From Shouchella oshimensis (GTDB lineage Bacteria; Bacillota; Bacilli; Bacillales; Bacillaceae_D), in assembly GCF_002019765.1 (NCBI RefSeq), contig NZ_KV917380.1, positions 3,831,836 to 3,895,835 of the forward strand: DNA of 64,000 nt, written 5' to 3'. The translations under genes were made by a program, and so were the position numbers. Under the pieces are notes generated by a model that was given only the letters and a program-made list of their open reading frames with translations, was not told the DNA's origin and did no database searches. This document shows positions 16,625 through 24,621 of this stretch, in pieces (positions within the stretch are counted from its first letter, which is position 1; every line of letters begins with the position of its first letter).

Positions 16625-17410
16625 CTACAAGACTCCTAATTGTTCATTTTTTTTGGTTGTAATATACATATGCCCAGGGGCATGTGTAATCATTAAATCT
16701 GGTTTGCTCGCCATCGCAGCAGCTTGAGGCGTTACGCCACATGCCCAAAATACAGGAACCTCCCCTACTTTTATCGTGACTGAATCCCCAAAGTCAGGCT
16801 TCTGAATCGTTTCAATGCCAATGGAAGCTGGATCACCAATATGAACAGGCGCTCCATGTACAGAAGGAAAACGCGCAGTCACAAGGGATGCTCGGATGGC
16901 GTATTCTTGTGACATTGGCCTCATGCTGACGACCATATTGCCATGGAAAGATCCAGCTTGTTCACAAGGGATGGAGGTAAGGTACATTGGCACATTCACA
17001 TTCTCTTCTTGATGTCTTATCGGTATGCCGTTGGCAAGTAGCGCTTCTTCAAATGTGAAGCTACAGCCAATTAGAAAACAAACCATATCCTCTTCCCAAA
17101 ATTCTCCTATCTCCGTTCGCTCCTCTGTTAAAACACCGTCTCGATAAACACGATACCGCGGAAGATCTGTTCGTAAGTCAGCATGAGTGCCCATCATTTT
17201 TGGAATAGCAGAGCCAACATCCGTCACATCTAATAATGGACATGATTGAGGATTTCGCTGGCAGAAAAGCAGGAAGTCATATGCATCTTTTTTGCGTAAC
17301 ACAACTAAATTGGCTTGAGCATATCCTCTAGCTAACCCAGATGTAGGACCTGTATAGCGTCCATTTCGAATGTCCATCATAAGCTGTTCACGTTCGTTTT
17401 GATCCGTCAT
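16625..17410 (-). CDS. ycsI: Putative hydro-lyase YcsI (DUF1445 / D-glutamate cyclase-like)
   Basis: A 261-residue protein of the YcsI family (DUF1445), related to D-glutamate cyclase, which interconverts D-glutamate and 5-oxo-D-proline. Features include RGYAQANLVVL near residue 30, CQRNPQSCPLLDV near 57-70 and a C-terminal VFWACGVTPQAAA. The ATG at 17410 follows AAAGGAGA by 7 nt; upstream in-frame starts lie inside that region. Context with pxpABC makes a role in feeding 5-oxoproline to the ATP-dependent ring-opening enzyme likely. Confidence 0.88.
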   Translation of the reverse strand: MTDQNEREQLMMDIRNGRYTGPTSGLARGYAQANLVVLRKKDAYDFLLFCQRNPQSCPLLDVTDVGSAIPKMMGTHADLRTDLPRYRVYRDGVLTEERTEIGEFWEEDMVCFLIGCSFTFEEALLANGIPIRHQEENVNVPMYLTSIPCEQAGSFHGNMVVSMRPMSQEYAIRASLVTARFPSVHGAPVHIGDPASIGIETIQKPDFGDSVTIKVGEVPVFWACGVTPQAAAMASKPDLMITHAPGHMYITTKKNEQLGVL

Positions 17411-17423
17411 CTCATCGTCTCCT

Positions 17424-18446
17424 TTATTCATTTTCACTTCCACACTGTTTCCACTTTAATAGAATCCCCTGCTTCCTGATCGCTGTGGCTCTTTCATACT
17501 CCACATACAAGCGCTCTGCTTCTTCAAGTGAGACTTTTGTAAATGTAAATGACTGTCCCGGTCGTAATTGAGCGATTTTCCAAATATCAACAGAAGTAAC
17601 TTGTAGCGCACGGGGGTACCCGCCTGTCGTTTGTCGGTCTGCCATTAAAATAATAAGCTGACCATCTGGCGGCGCTTGAACCGTACCAAGTGCAACTGCT
17701 TCTGATAAAAGACTAAATGAATCGTTAAACTCGATACGTACTTGAGACTGCAAACGATACCCCATTCGGTCTGATTGATTTTTAACCGTAAAGGTAGTCT
17801 GAAACAACTGACGCTTACTCTCTTCATTTAACCGTTCAAAATGTGTACCAGGAATAGCACGTATAACGTTTCGATTTAATTCATGTGCTTCATTGATTGG
17901 ACCATTAACATGCCAGCTTGATCTCCACACTTGATTATTTTGATTTGTCTTTTCGATAACTGGTTGAACCAGTTTAGTTGGACTACCTAGCTCAAGACAA
18001 TCTCCTTGTTTTAGGCTTCTCCCTTGATAACCACCTATACCGGCTCGAATATATGTACTTTTACTGTCCATTACGTCTGGAACATTAAATCCACCTGCAA
18101 CCGCTAAGTACGTACGCATGCCTTCTTTCTTTGCTTTAAACGATAAAGTCGTCCCCTTTGGAACAACGAGAGGATAACCAATTGGGTATGGATCACCATT
18201 CAGAAAAGGGGTCATCCCATCTCCTGTCATGCAAATGAGTGCGGTTGTTTGGAAGGTAAGCACTGGGCCAATCAGGGTCATCTCAAGAACTGCTTCCTTT
18301 TCGTCATTTGCAACGGCTATATTCGCATTACGGGCAGCCCGACGATCCATTGCACCACTCTCTAACACGCCTTGGTGAAGAAAGCCTCTTCGACCTAAAT
18401 CTTGAATGGTCGTAAACAACCCTCCCTCTTCAACTAAAATACTCAT
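17424..18446 (-). CDS. pxpC: 5-oxoprolinase subunit C (KipA/biotin-dependent carboxyltransferase family)
   Basis: A 340-residue protein starting MSILVEEGGLFTTIQDLGRR, the typical KipA/PxpC opening, and containing ADRQTTGGYPR near residue 270. It forms a complex with PxpB that, with PxpA, hydrolyses 5-oxoproline; in B. subtilis the same pair was first described as the sporulation-kinase antagonists KipI-KipA. Its start overlaps the pxpB stop by 4 nt, indicating translational coupling. No biotin carboxylase genes are nearby, so the generic urea-carboxylase-like annotation is rejected. Confidence 0.93.
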   Translation of the reverse strand: MSILVEEGGLFTTIQDLGRRGFLHQGVLESGAMDRRAARNANIAVANDEKEAVLEMTLIGPVLTFQTTALICMTGDGMTPFLNGDPYPIGYPLVVPKGTTLSFKAKKEGMRTYLAVAGGFNVPDVMDSKSTYIRAGIGGYQGRSLKQGDCLELGSPTKLVQPVIEKTNQNNQVWRSSWHVNGPINEAHELNRNVIRAIPGTHFERLNEESKRQLFQTTFTVKNQSDRMGYRLQSQVRIEFNDSFSLLSEAVALGTVQAPPDGQLIILMADRQTTGGYPRALQVTSVDIWKIAQLRPGQSFTFTKVSLEEAERLYVEYERATAIRKQGILLKWKQCGSENE

Positions 18447-19156
18447 TGTTCCCCTTCTTTCATCTGTAAAAATTCTTCTTTTGTAATCTGCTTAAATGTG
18501 ACGTGATCCCCCGCACGTAGCAAGCTTGGAACTTCTCGACTTGCTGAAAAAAGAGTTAAAGGGGTTTGTCCAATCAGCTGCCACCCTCCAGGTGTTGAAA
18601 TTGGGTATACACCTGTTTGGCTACCTGCAATGCCAACGGAACCTGCCGGAATTTCTGTTCGAGGTTGAGCGTGCCTCGGCGTGGCAATGCGCTCATCCAT
18701 TCCTCCAAGAAAAGGAAATCCAGGGGCAAAGCCAATCATATATACAAGGTAGTCACCAGATGTATGAATCTGAATCACTTCTTCTTTTGATAAGCCATTT
18801 TTTGTCGCAACATCGTTTAAATCAGGTCCATATTCAATGTCATAACAAACTGGAATGGTTACGCGATTTCCACTTTGCTCAATCGCCTGATTGCCTAATT
18901 GATTGACTCGTTCTTTTAAAATGGCCTTCACTTCAGTCGCAACACTGCCAGCTGCTGTTTCTACCTTCATTGGATCATAAAAAACCGTTAAGCCTATATA
19001 ACTTGGAACCGATTCTTGATAACCGGGAAACGGTTCGTGATTAAGATTTGTGAGTAGCTGTTGAACACGTGCTTGTACAGTAGGACTTACGGAATTACCA
19101 AGGTTCACCGTAACGGATGTTTCGCTAAGTGAATAAAAATAGGGTGTCTCTTCCAT
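18443..19156 (-). CDS. pxpB: 5-oxoprolinase subunit B (KipI family)
   Basis: A 237-residue protein with the KipI-family core YMIGFAPGFPFLGGMDE near residues 137-153, followed by PRTEIPAGSVGIAGSQTGVY and a cyclophilin-like C-terminal fold. It is the first gene of the five-gene oxoproline operon; AAAGGTGG lies upstream of the ATG. A candidate promoter TTGAAC-N16-TATTTT is 55-75 nt upstream. In B. subtilis KipI also inhibits kinase KinA; no kipR gene follows here, so that regulatory role is uncertain. Confidence 0.93.
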   Translation of the reverse strand: MEETPYFYSLSETSVTVNLGNSVSPTVQARVQQLLTNLNHEPFPGYQESVPSYIGLTVFYDPMKVETAAGSVATEVKAILKERVNQLGNQAIEQSGNRVTIPVCYDIEYGPDLNDVATKNGLSKEEVIQIHTSGDYLVYMIGFAPGFPFLGGMDERIATPRHAQPRTEIPAGSVGIAGSQTGVYPISTPGGWQLIGQTPLTLFSASREVPSLLRAGDHVTFKQITKEEFLQMKEGEQ

Positions 19157-19291
19157 TCCAAAACCACCTTTAAAATTCCTATGTAATTAAAATAGTCAGA
19201 AAATAATATCGTTCAATCTTTCTTTAATAATGTACCATTCTACCACACTAAACCACTGAGCACTATGGCATAACTTTACTAGTTTACTAGG

Positions 19292-19325
19292 AAAAAGCCG
19301 CTATTAGTTACAACGGCGGCTTTGC
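19292..19325 (-). terminator. Terminator of the TIM-barrel isomerase gene
   Basis: On the minus strand, AAGCCGCCG and AGCGGCTT arms with a short U-run, right after the stop at 19331. Confidence 0.78.
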
Positions 19326-19330
19326 TTTCC

Positions 19331-20155
19331 TTATAAAAATTCCTTTACTACTCGTTTCACTTCATTAATACCTGCCCACATATCGTCTGGTCCATCATAC
19401 ACAATGGTTAAAGGACCAGCGTATCTTGCTTGTCTTACTAATTCTAAGTTTTCCATGAGTTCAGGTTTATTTATTGTACCATCCCGATTTCGTAACGCTT
19501 TTACATGAATAGACTTGCTATATGGTACTGTCAGGCGAATGTCGTTCTTTTTCCCTACACCAGAAAAATTACCAAAATCGGTTATTAACCCTTTAATTTC
19601 AGAATGATGTTGTAGGAACAAACAGTTCTCAGACGTGGAAGTGAGGCTTTTGAAGTTTTCAGTAAGGACACCAATCCCTTTTCGTTCTCCATATGCTGCT
19701 AGTTCCGTTAACTCACTAGACACCCTTTTTACGCTTTCTTTATCGTCAGGGTGCGCCTCTCCGCCAATTACGCGAGTGCATGTTGCTCCAACTTCAGCAG
19801 CAATATCAATCCACTTTTTAATAAACCCTTTATCAGCAGATCGTCTAACAGGATCTTTATGGCTTAAATCGCCATAATCGACCAGAATTGAAAATAGCTG
19901 TATCGATGCTGTTTCAAAAGCAGCTCGTACACGTTGTAAGTAACTCAAATCTGTTGAAGAGAAGTGAGGGTGTATTACTTCCAAAGCGTCGAACCCTTCT
20001 TGTTTCAACAACTTTGGCAGCTCTTCTAAAGTGTAGATCGCTGGCATTTCTTCTATTTTTGTCGTAATTTCTTGATTCTCTTCGTCCCATTCATTCCAAT
20101 AAAGAGGGCCTAATAATCGGTTTAAGCTCCAAGTTGTTAGTGATAAATAACGCAT
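19331..20155 (-). CDS. Sugar phosphate isomerase/epimerase family TIM-barrel protein
   Basis: A 274-residue protein of the xylose-isomerase-like TIM-barrel superfamily (AP endonuclease 2 fold). Recognisable strands include GFDALEVIHPHF, GATCTRVIGGEAH, GVLTENF (metal-ligand Glu region) and LITDFGNFSG (Asp). Members isomerise or epimerise sugars, inositols or related compounds with a divalent metal; the substrate cannot be told. The ATG at 20155 is preceded by AAGAGGCTG; the longer frame to 20203 adds a basic stretch with no clear ribosome site. Isolated from other sugar genes. Confidence 0.82.
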   Translation of the reverse strand: MRYLSLTTWSLNRLLGPLYWNEWDEENQEITTKIEEMPAIYTLEELPKLLKQEGFDALEVIHPHFSSTDLSYLQRVRAAFETASIQLFSILVDYGDLSHKDPVRRSADKGFIKKWIDIAAEVGATCTRVIGGEAHPDDKESVKRVSSELTELAAYGERKGIGVLTENFKSLTSTSENCLFLQHHSEIKGLITDFGNFSGVGKKNDIRLTVPYSKSIHVKALRNRDGTINKPELMENLELVRQARYAGPLTIVYDGPDDMWAGINEVKRVVKEFL

Positions 20156-20209
20156 GTTCTCACAGCCTCTTCTCTTATAGTCTCTAGATAAAAAAACGTT
20201 CAAAAATCC

Positions 20210-20413
20210 TTATTCACAAGGGATAATGAGTGAGGAATGCTTCTCTATATACGCGACTGTCCAATAGTCTGATGGATCTATTTCTTTTAAAAGCATGCTA
20301 TTAAGCTTAACCGCTAATAAATGTGCTTCTTCATAGCTGGAAAAGAATTTACGCTTATTACCACTCGTTAAAAACCATTGATTACCGTTAACATTGCGAT
20401 ATAGAACAAACAT
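20210..20413 (-). CDS. Small hypothetical protein (67 aa)
   Basis: A 67-residue soluble protein starting MFVLYRNVNGNQWFL with a strong TGAGGAGG ribosome site 8 nt before the ATG. Mixed beta/alpha content, with SSYEEAHLLAVKLNSM as a likely helix. I do not recognise a family. It lies 54 nt upstream of the isomerase gene on the same strand and may be cotranscribed with it. Confidence 0.65.
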   Translation of the reverse strand: MFVLYRNVNGNQWFLTSGNKRKFFSSYEEAHLLAVKLNSMLLKEIDPSDYWTVAYIEKHSSLIIPCE

Positions 20414-20507
20414 TTTGATCCCTCCTCAATTTACACTATTATTACACAAACATTCTGACAACAAAAGACTAATAACTGGTAAATCCCTTATTTTATACTG
20501 ACACACG

Positions 20508-20536
20508 AAAAAGACCACAAAAAAGCGTGGTCTTAA
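20508..20536 (-). terminator. Terminator of the siderophore uptake operon
   Basis: On the minus strand, AAGACCAC and GTGGTCTT arms around a T-rich loop followed by TTTTC, 7 nt past the permease stop. Confidence 0.85.
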
Positions 20537-20542
20537 GCGAAA

Positions 20543-22513
20543 TTAAAGCTTCCTCATCACATAAAGAATATACGGTGCACCGACTAATGCAACAAGCAAC
20601 CCAGACGGAATTTCGGTTGGGTATAGGATATAGCGACTTAAAAAGTCAGCGATAATAAGTAAAGTGCCTCCAATCATCATGGAAACAGGAATGACTCGTT
20701 GAAACGCTGATCCTACCAATGCACGTGCTGCATGTGGTGCTAATAAGCCGATAAAACCAATTGCTCCCACGATCGATACACAGACTGCTCCAATTAAAAC
20801 GGCTATGACAATGGACGTAATCCGCAGCAGCTTTACCTTTGAACCTAATGAAATCGATACTTCATTTGAAAAAGCAAGTACATTCAAATGCTTGCTCAAA
20901 GAAAGGGTAAACGGAACAAGAATGACTAGCATCACCAATAACCAAACGACATTGTCCCAGGTGGATCGGTATGTACTTCCTGCTAACCATACAAGCGCTG
21001 GTGAAACACTTAAACTTGCTTTGACCGTCAAGATTTGAATCACACCCGATGCCATTGCCGAAACCGCCACGCCCATTAGCGCCAAGGAAATTGGCTCAAA
21101 GCCTGATCGTTTTGTTGCCAAGATCACAATTAAAACGGCCATAATTGATCCTATTACAGCACCTATCGGTAAAAAGATATACGGTAACGATGGAAATACC
21201 ACAAGAATAAGAAGTGCACCAGCTCCACCGCCCGAAGTGATACCAATAATAGAGGGGTCGCCTAATGGATTTTTTAAAACGTTTTGCAATAGTGCTCCAC
21301 ACAAAGCGAGCAATGCCCCGACCAAAAAGGAAACCAAGACTCTAGGCCAACGAAACTGTATCGTCACTTGATCTACTAGTTTGCCTGCGAACATTTCTTG
21401 TATACTCGTGAATTGTCCACCACCAAAAGAAATAGATACATAGGCAACGACAAGTGATACACCTATAAGAGAAATTGTTACGACAATCGGATTCAACGTT
21501 TTTTTGGAACTAGTTAGCTTTTGCTTATCGCTTCTCATTTTCCGAGCAGCTTTGTAAGCTAAATACATTAACCATGGACTTCCAATAAAAGCAGTCATCG
21601 CCCCAACAGGAAGTTCACTATTTGGTGAAATCAAGCGCGAAAGCACATCTGCTGCAATTAGAATAACTGCTCCCCACATAAACGTATGAACAAATTGTAG
21701 ACGGTGTCCACGAATACCCATTAACCGAACGAGATGTGGTGCCATTAAGCCAATAAATCCAATCGGTCCAACGACACTGACGGTTGCAGACGCTAGCAAA
21801 ATTCCTAGTGCCCACCCCCAAGTCTTTACGAACCCTAAAGGTAAGCCTAATCCTTTAGCCGCTTCATCACCTAAGTGGATAAGATCAAATTTCTTTCCGC
21901 TTAGAATGGCTAGTAACCCTAAAAAGAGCGCAAATGGCCAAATAAAAGCGACACCTGACCAATCATTTTGCATTAATGTGCCTGCACCCCATAAAAACAA
22001 ACCGTTTGATTCTTGCTCATACATGAGCTGTAGGCTACTTGTTAAGGCACCGAACAGTAATGTAATAATCATACCTGTTAAGACAATCCGTACTGGTGAC
22101 ATCGTTTTTCCTGCTAACATAAAGACGAGAAAAGCTGCAAAACACGCTCCTAGAAATGAAAAAAGAAATGAAGCGTTCACTCCTGGAAAGAAAAGAGTAC
22201 CGATGACAACGAATAAATAGGCCCCTGCATTAATACCCAATGTTCCGGCGGAGGCTAATGGATTTTTCGTCATGGTCTGTAAAACCAAACCCGCCATTGC
22301 TAAACAGCCTCCAGCTAGGATACCCACCATTAACCGAGGGAAGCGCACACCCATAATTGCCTCGGTTCGTTGATCCCAACTTGAAAACAAATCACCAATT
22401 GATAAATCCGCTTGCCCCTGTATAAGATGCACAACCGATAACCCGATTAAAATCAAGCTTCCTAATAAAAAAGACAGAGCGGACTTGTTTTTTTTGTATT
22501 TCATTGCGCTCAT
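20543..22513 (-). CDS. Fused two-domain FecCD iron-siderophore ABC permease
   Basis: A 656-residue integral membrane protein made of two tandem FecCD/BtuC-type permease halves (about residues 1-325 and 335-656). Each half shows the family pattern: RFPRLMVGILAGGCLAMAG and RWPRVLVSFLVGALLALCG at the starts, and GPIGFIGLMAPHLVR versus GAIGFIGLLAPHAAR near the ATPase-contacting ends. The fusion equals the FhuB architecture; in most Bacillus the two halves are separate genes. It begins 3 nt after the substrate-binding-protein stop. No ATPase gene is adjacent, so it must borrow one encoded elsewhere, as B. subtilis systems do with YusV. Confidence 0.92.
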   Translation of the reverse strand: MSAMKYKKNKSALSFLLGSLILIGLSVVHLIQGQADLSIGDLFSSWDQRTEAIMGVRFPRLMVGILAGGCLAMAGLVLQTMTKNPLASAGTLGINAGAYLFVVIGTLFFPGVNASFLFSFLGACFAAFLVFMLAGKTMSPVRIVLTGMIITLLFGALTSSLQLMYEQESNGLFLWGAGTLMQNDWSGVAFIWPFALFLGLLAILSGKKFDLIHLGDEAAKGLGLPLGFVKTWGWALGILLASATVSVVGPIGFIGLMAPHLVRLMGIRGHRLQFVHTFMWGAVILIAADVLSRLISPNSELPVGAMTAFIGSPWLMYLAYKAARKMRSDKQKLTSSKKTLNPIVVTISLIGVSLVVAYVSISFGGGQFTSIQEMFAGKLVDQVTIQFRWPRVLVSFLVGALLALCGALLQNVLKNPLGDPSIIGITSGGGAGALLILVVFPSLPYIFLPIGAVIGSIMAVLIVILATKRSGFEPISLALMGVAVSAMASGVIQILTVKASLSVSPALVWLAGSTYRSTWDNVVWLLVMLVILVPFTLSLSKHLNVLAFSNEVSISLGSKVKLLRITSIVIAVLIGAVCVSIVGAIGFIGLLAPHAARALVGSAFQRVIPVSMMIGGTLLIIADFLSRYILYPTEIPSGLLVALVGAPYILYVMRKL

Positions 22514-22516
22514 TTT

Positions 22517-23500
22517 CTACTGGTCTAACACTTCTAACGTGCGGTGTACGAGTTTTTCTGCTGACAACGGGCCACCGTATGGCCATGTGTCACCACCAAG
22601 AGCATAGACTCGATTTTCTTTTGTAAACGTAAGGTCATTCCAGACAGAGTTATCCTTTAGTTGATTCTCAAACACATTGTCATCGCCTTGTACAATATGT
22701 AGGAGGTTTGCATCTTCTACTTTAGTAAACTCTTCTACGCCTACCGTCGAAAATCCATAAGGCTCAAAGCTCCCAGATTCGTAGACATTTTCTAATCCCA
22801 TACGTTCTAAAACCTCAACAGCAAGAGCATTTGGTGTAGAAATACGAAATGCAGGTGCTTGATTATCACTGTATGCCATCGTCAATGCAAATTCGTTTGT
22901 GTCTAACTCTATATCAGCTAGCGCCTGCTGTGCTTCTTCATATGTCGTTTCTAAATCAGCTAGCACATCGTTTGCCTCATCGGTCTTATCAAACAATTTA
23001 GCCATTTCTAAATAAGTCTCTTCCATCTCTTCGTACTGGGTTTGACCAAGCTCTTCTTCTGGATAAGGATTATAGACGAGCACAGGCGCAATTTTATTCA
23101 ACTCTTCCATCATCGCGTCTGCTCTGAAATTAATTGCATAGATTACGTCTGGTTCTAGTTGAGCAATGGCTTCTAGATTCGGTTCTGATCGTGAACCAAC
23201 ATCTACTGTATTTTCTAATCCTTCTGAACCAATATCTACCCATTCTTGATAGGAATCAATTTCAGCCATCCCTGTTGGCTCTACTCCTAGAGATAAAAGG
23301 TTCTCAGCAAAAATCCAATCAAGCACAACGGCTTTCTCAGGTACTGACTCAAATGTATGTTCACCGTGAATATCTGAAACTGTTATACTTTCTTCACTAT
23401 TGCCTTCGTTAGTGGACTGGTCAGAATTCGTTTCTCCACCTCCACATGCTGCTAACAAGCCAATCGATAATACAGATAAGAATTTACTCGCTGTCTTCAA
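22517..23500 (-). CDS. Iron-siderophore-binding lipoprotein
   Basis: A 327-residue extracellular substrate-binding lipoprotein of the FhuD/FecB class. The signal peptide ends in LLAAC with lipidated Cys19, followed by a Gly/Ser/Glu linker and the two-lobed domain starting near ITVSDIHGEHTFE. The start is taken as TTG at 23500 because GGGGGAG lies 6 nt before it and gives a normal signal peptide; an ATG at 23539 would overlap the Fur box and extend the signal by 13 residues. It feeds the downstream fused permease. A Fur box 24 nt upstream implies repression by iron. Confidence 0.9.
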   Translation of the reverse strand: MKTASKFLSVLSIGLLAACGGGETNSDQSTNEGNSEESITVSDIHGEHTFESVPEKAVVLDWIFAENLLSLGVEPTGMAEIDSYQEWVDIGSEGLENTVDVGSRSEPNLEAIAQLEPDVIYAINFRADAMMEELNKIAPVLVYNPYPEEELGQTQYEEMEETYLEMAKLFDKTDEANDVLADLETTYEEAQQALADIELDTNEFALTMAYSDNQAPAFRISTPNALAVEVLERMGLENVYESGSFEPYGFSTVGVEEFTKVEDANLLHIVQGDDNVFENQLKDNSVWNDLTFTKENRVYALGGDTWPYGGPLSAEKLVHRTLEVLDQ

Positions 23501-23523
23501 TCTATTCTCCCCCATAAACCAAA

Positions 23524-23538
23524 TGATAATGATACTCA
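23524..23538 (-). promoter_or_regulatory. Fur box of the siderophore uptake operon
   Basis: TGATAATGATACTCA matches the Bacillus 7-1-7 Fur consensus TGATAATNATTATCA at 13 of 14 specified positions or close to it, on the correct side of an iron-uptake operon and just upstream of the TTG start at 23500. Confidence 0.8.
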
Positions 23539-23596
23539 TTTACGATTATACTACTCCATTAAAGAATAGCAATCCCTAAAATGTAACAAACATAAG

Positions 23597-23638
23597 AAAA
23601 AAAGCAGTTTACGCTCGTACGGAAACGTTAAACTGCTC
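23597..23638 (-). terminator. Terminator between Nudix gene and siderophore operon
   Basis: On the minus strand AGCAGTTTA and TAAACTGCT arms with a following run of seven T; ends transcription from the Nudix gene. Confidence 0.85.
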
Positions 23639-23694
23639 GACTCAATCATTTGTTTTTGCTTTTTACAGATCGACTGACTCCTACTTAAGCTAAT

Positions 23695-24141
23695 TTAATT
23701 CAGTAGTTTTTTTAAGATAAGAGCTGCACGTGAATCCATTTTTGCTGGTAACGCTTCTTTAGAGAAATAAGCAAGTGCTAGGCTCTCACCATCACTACCA
23801 CCTAATACTCCGTACACTTCCTCAGCTCGATAAACCGCACTGACATTATACGTTTCATCCCCATTTGGATATTGAAAGTAGTAGTCTTTACCTGAAACCA
23901 CGTCGACTAATGTGAAAGCTTTCGCCTGCAAGCCGGTCTCTTCCAATAACTCCCTTTCTGCTGTTTCTTCAAAACACTCCCCGAGTTCCATCACCCCACC
24001 AGGCAATCCCCACTCACCCGTATCTTTCCGATGCTGCAGTAAGATTTCTCCTGCTCGGTTATAGACAAGAATGGTTGCACCAACGAGAATAAATGGTCGT
24101 TGTCCAATTAATGCTCGTATTTCTTTAATATAATCTGCCAT
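23695..24141 (-). CDS. Nudix hydrolase
   Basis: A 148-residue Nudix-fold pyrophosphohydrolase. The Nudix box G-x5-E-x7-REUXEEXGU is read as GGVMELGECFEETAERELLE followed by ETG at about residues 48-70; the catalytic REL-EE glutamates bind Mg. Family members hydrolyse nucleoside diphosphates linked to another moiety. The substrate here is not evident. AGAGGAGG lies before the ATG. Downstream of the YneR-like gene on the same strand, ended by its own terminator. Confidence 0.92.
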   Translation of the reverse strand: MADYIKEIRALIGQRPFILVGATILVYNRAGEILLQHRKDTGEWGLPGGVMELGECFEETAERELLEETGLQAKAFTLVDVVSGKDYYFQYPNGDETYNVSAVYRAEEVYGVLGGSDGESLALAYFSKEALPAKMDSRAALILKKLLN

Positions 24142-24231
24142 TTTGTCCTCCTCTAAGATATAGACGTGTCGGAATACGGAATGTCATGATGACAGGGACG
24201 AGTCTGTTTCGGGTAAATATGAATTTCTGCT

Positions 24232-24525
24232 TTATTTCTTATAATCAAAACGTAACTCATCTTCTTTTTCATCATAGTCAACATACAAATCGTGGCCATC
24301 GAAGAACCACACATCTTCCTCCTCAACAAAGAATTCAACGCCATTTCTTTCAGTTCTTACAGCCATTTTATTCGGTGCATCCTCTGCTGTAAAACCTAGG
24401 GCAAAGTTTTCTTGTACAGGACTAGAACCATACACTTTCGAAAAGAATTTAATTTTATCGTTCTTCCCCATTGAAAAGTCCTCTTTAAACCATTTCGCCG
24501 CTGGATCACTTATGACAATCTTCAT
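24232..24525 (-). CDS. yneR: HesB/IscA-like protein YneR
   Basis: A 97-residue HesB/IscA-fold protein resembling B. subtilis YneR. It begins MKIVISDPAAKWFKEDF and contains FFSKVYGSSPVQENFALGFT and a C-terminal acidic strand. The three conserved cysteines of true A-type Fe-S carriers (in IscA) are absent, as in other YneR proteins, so Fe-S delivery is not supported. The ATG at 24525 matches the family start; an ATG at 24564 would add 13 residues. Confidence 0.82.
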   Translation of the reverse strand: MKIVISDPAAKWFKEDFSMGKNDKIKFFSKVYGSSPVQENFALGFTAEDAPNKMAVRTERNGVEFFVEEEDVWFFDGHDLYVDYDEKEDELRFDYKK

Positions 24526-24590
24526 TAACTGCTCGCCTTCTTTCTTAAACTCATACTTATCCATAGCATACCAGACTTATTGGTGCATAC

Positions 24591-24621
24591 TAAAAAAAGA
24601 GGCTTATGAGTAAGCCTCTCC
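24591..24621 (-). terminator. Terminator of the TPM/coiled-coil gene
   Basis: On the minus strand GAGGCTTA and TAAGCCTC arms followed by seven T; the U-run abuts the stop of the TPM gene at 24621. Confidence 0.85.
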
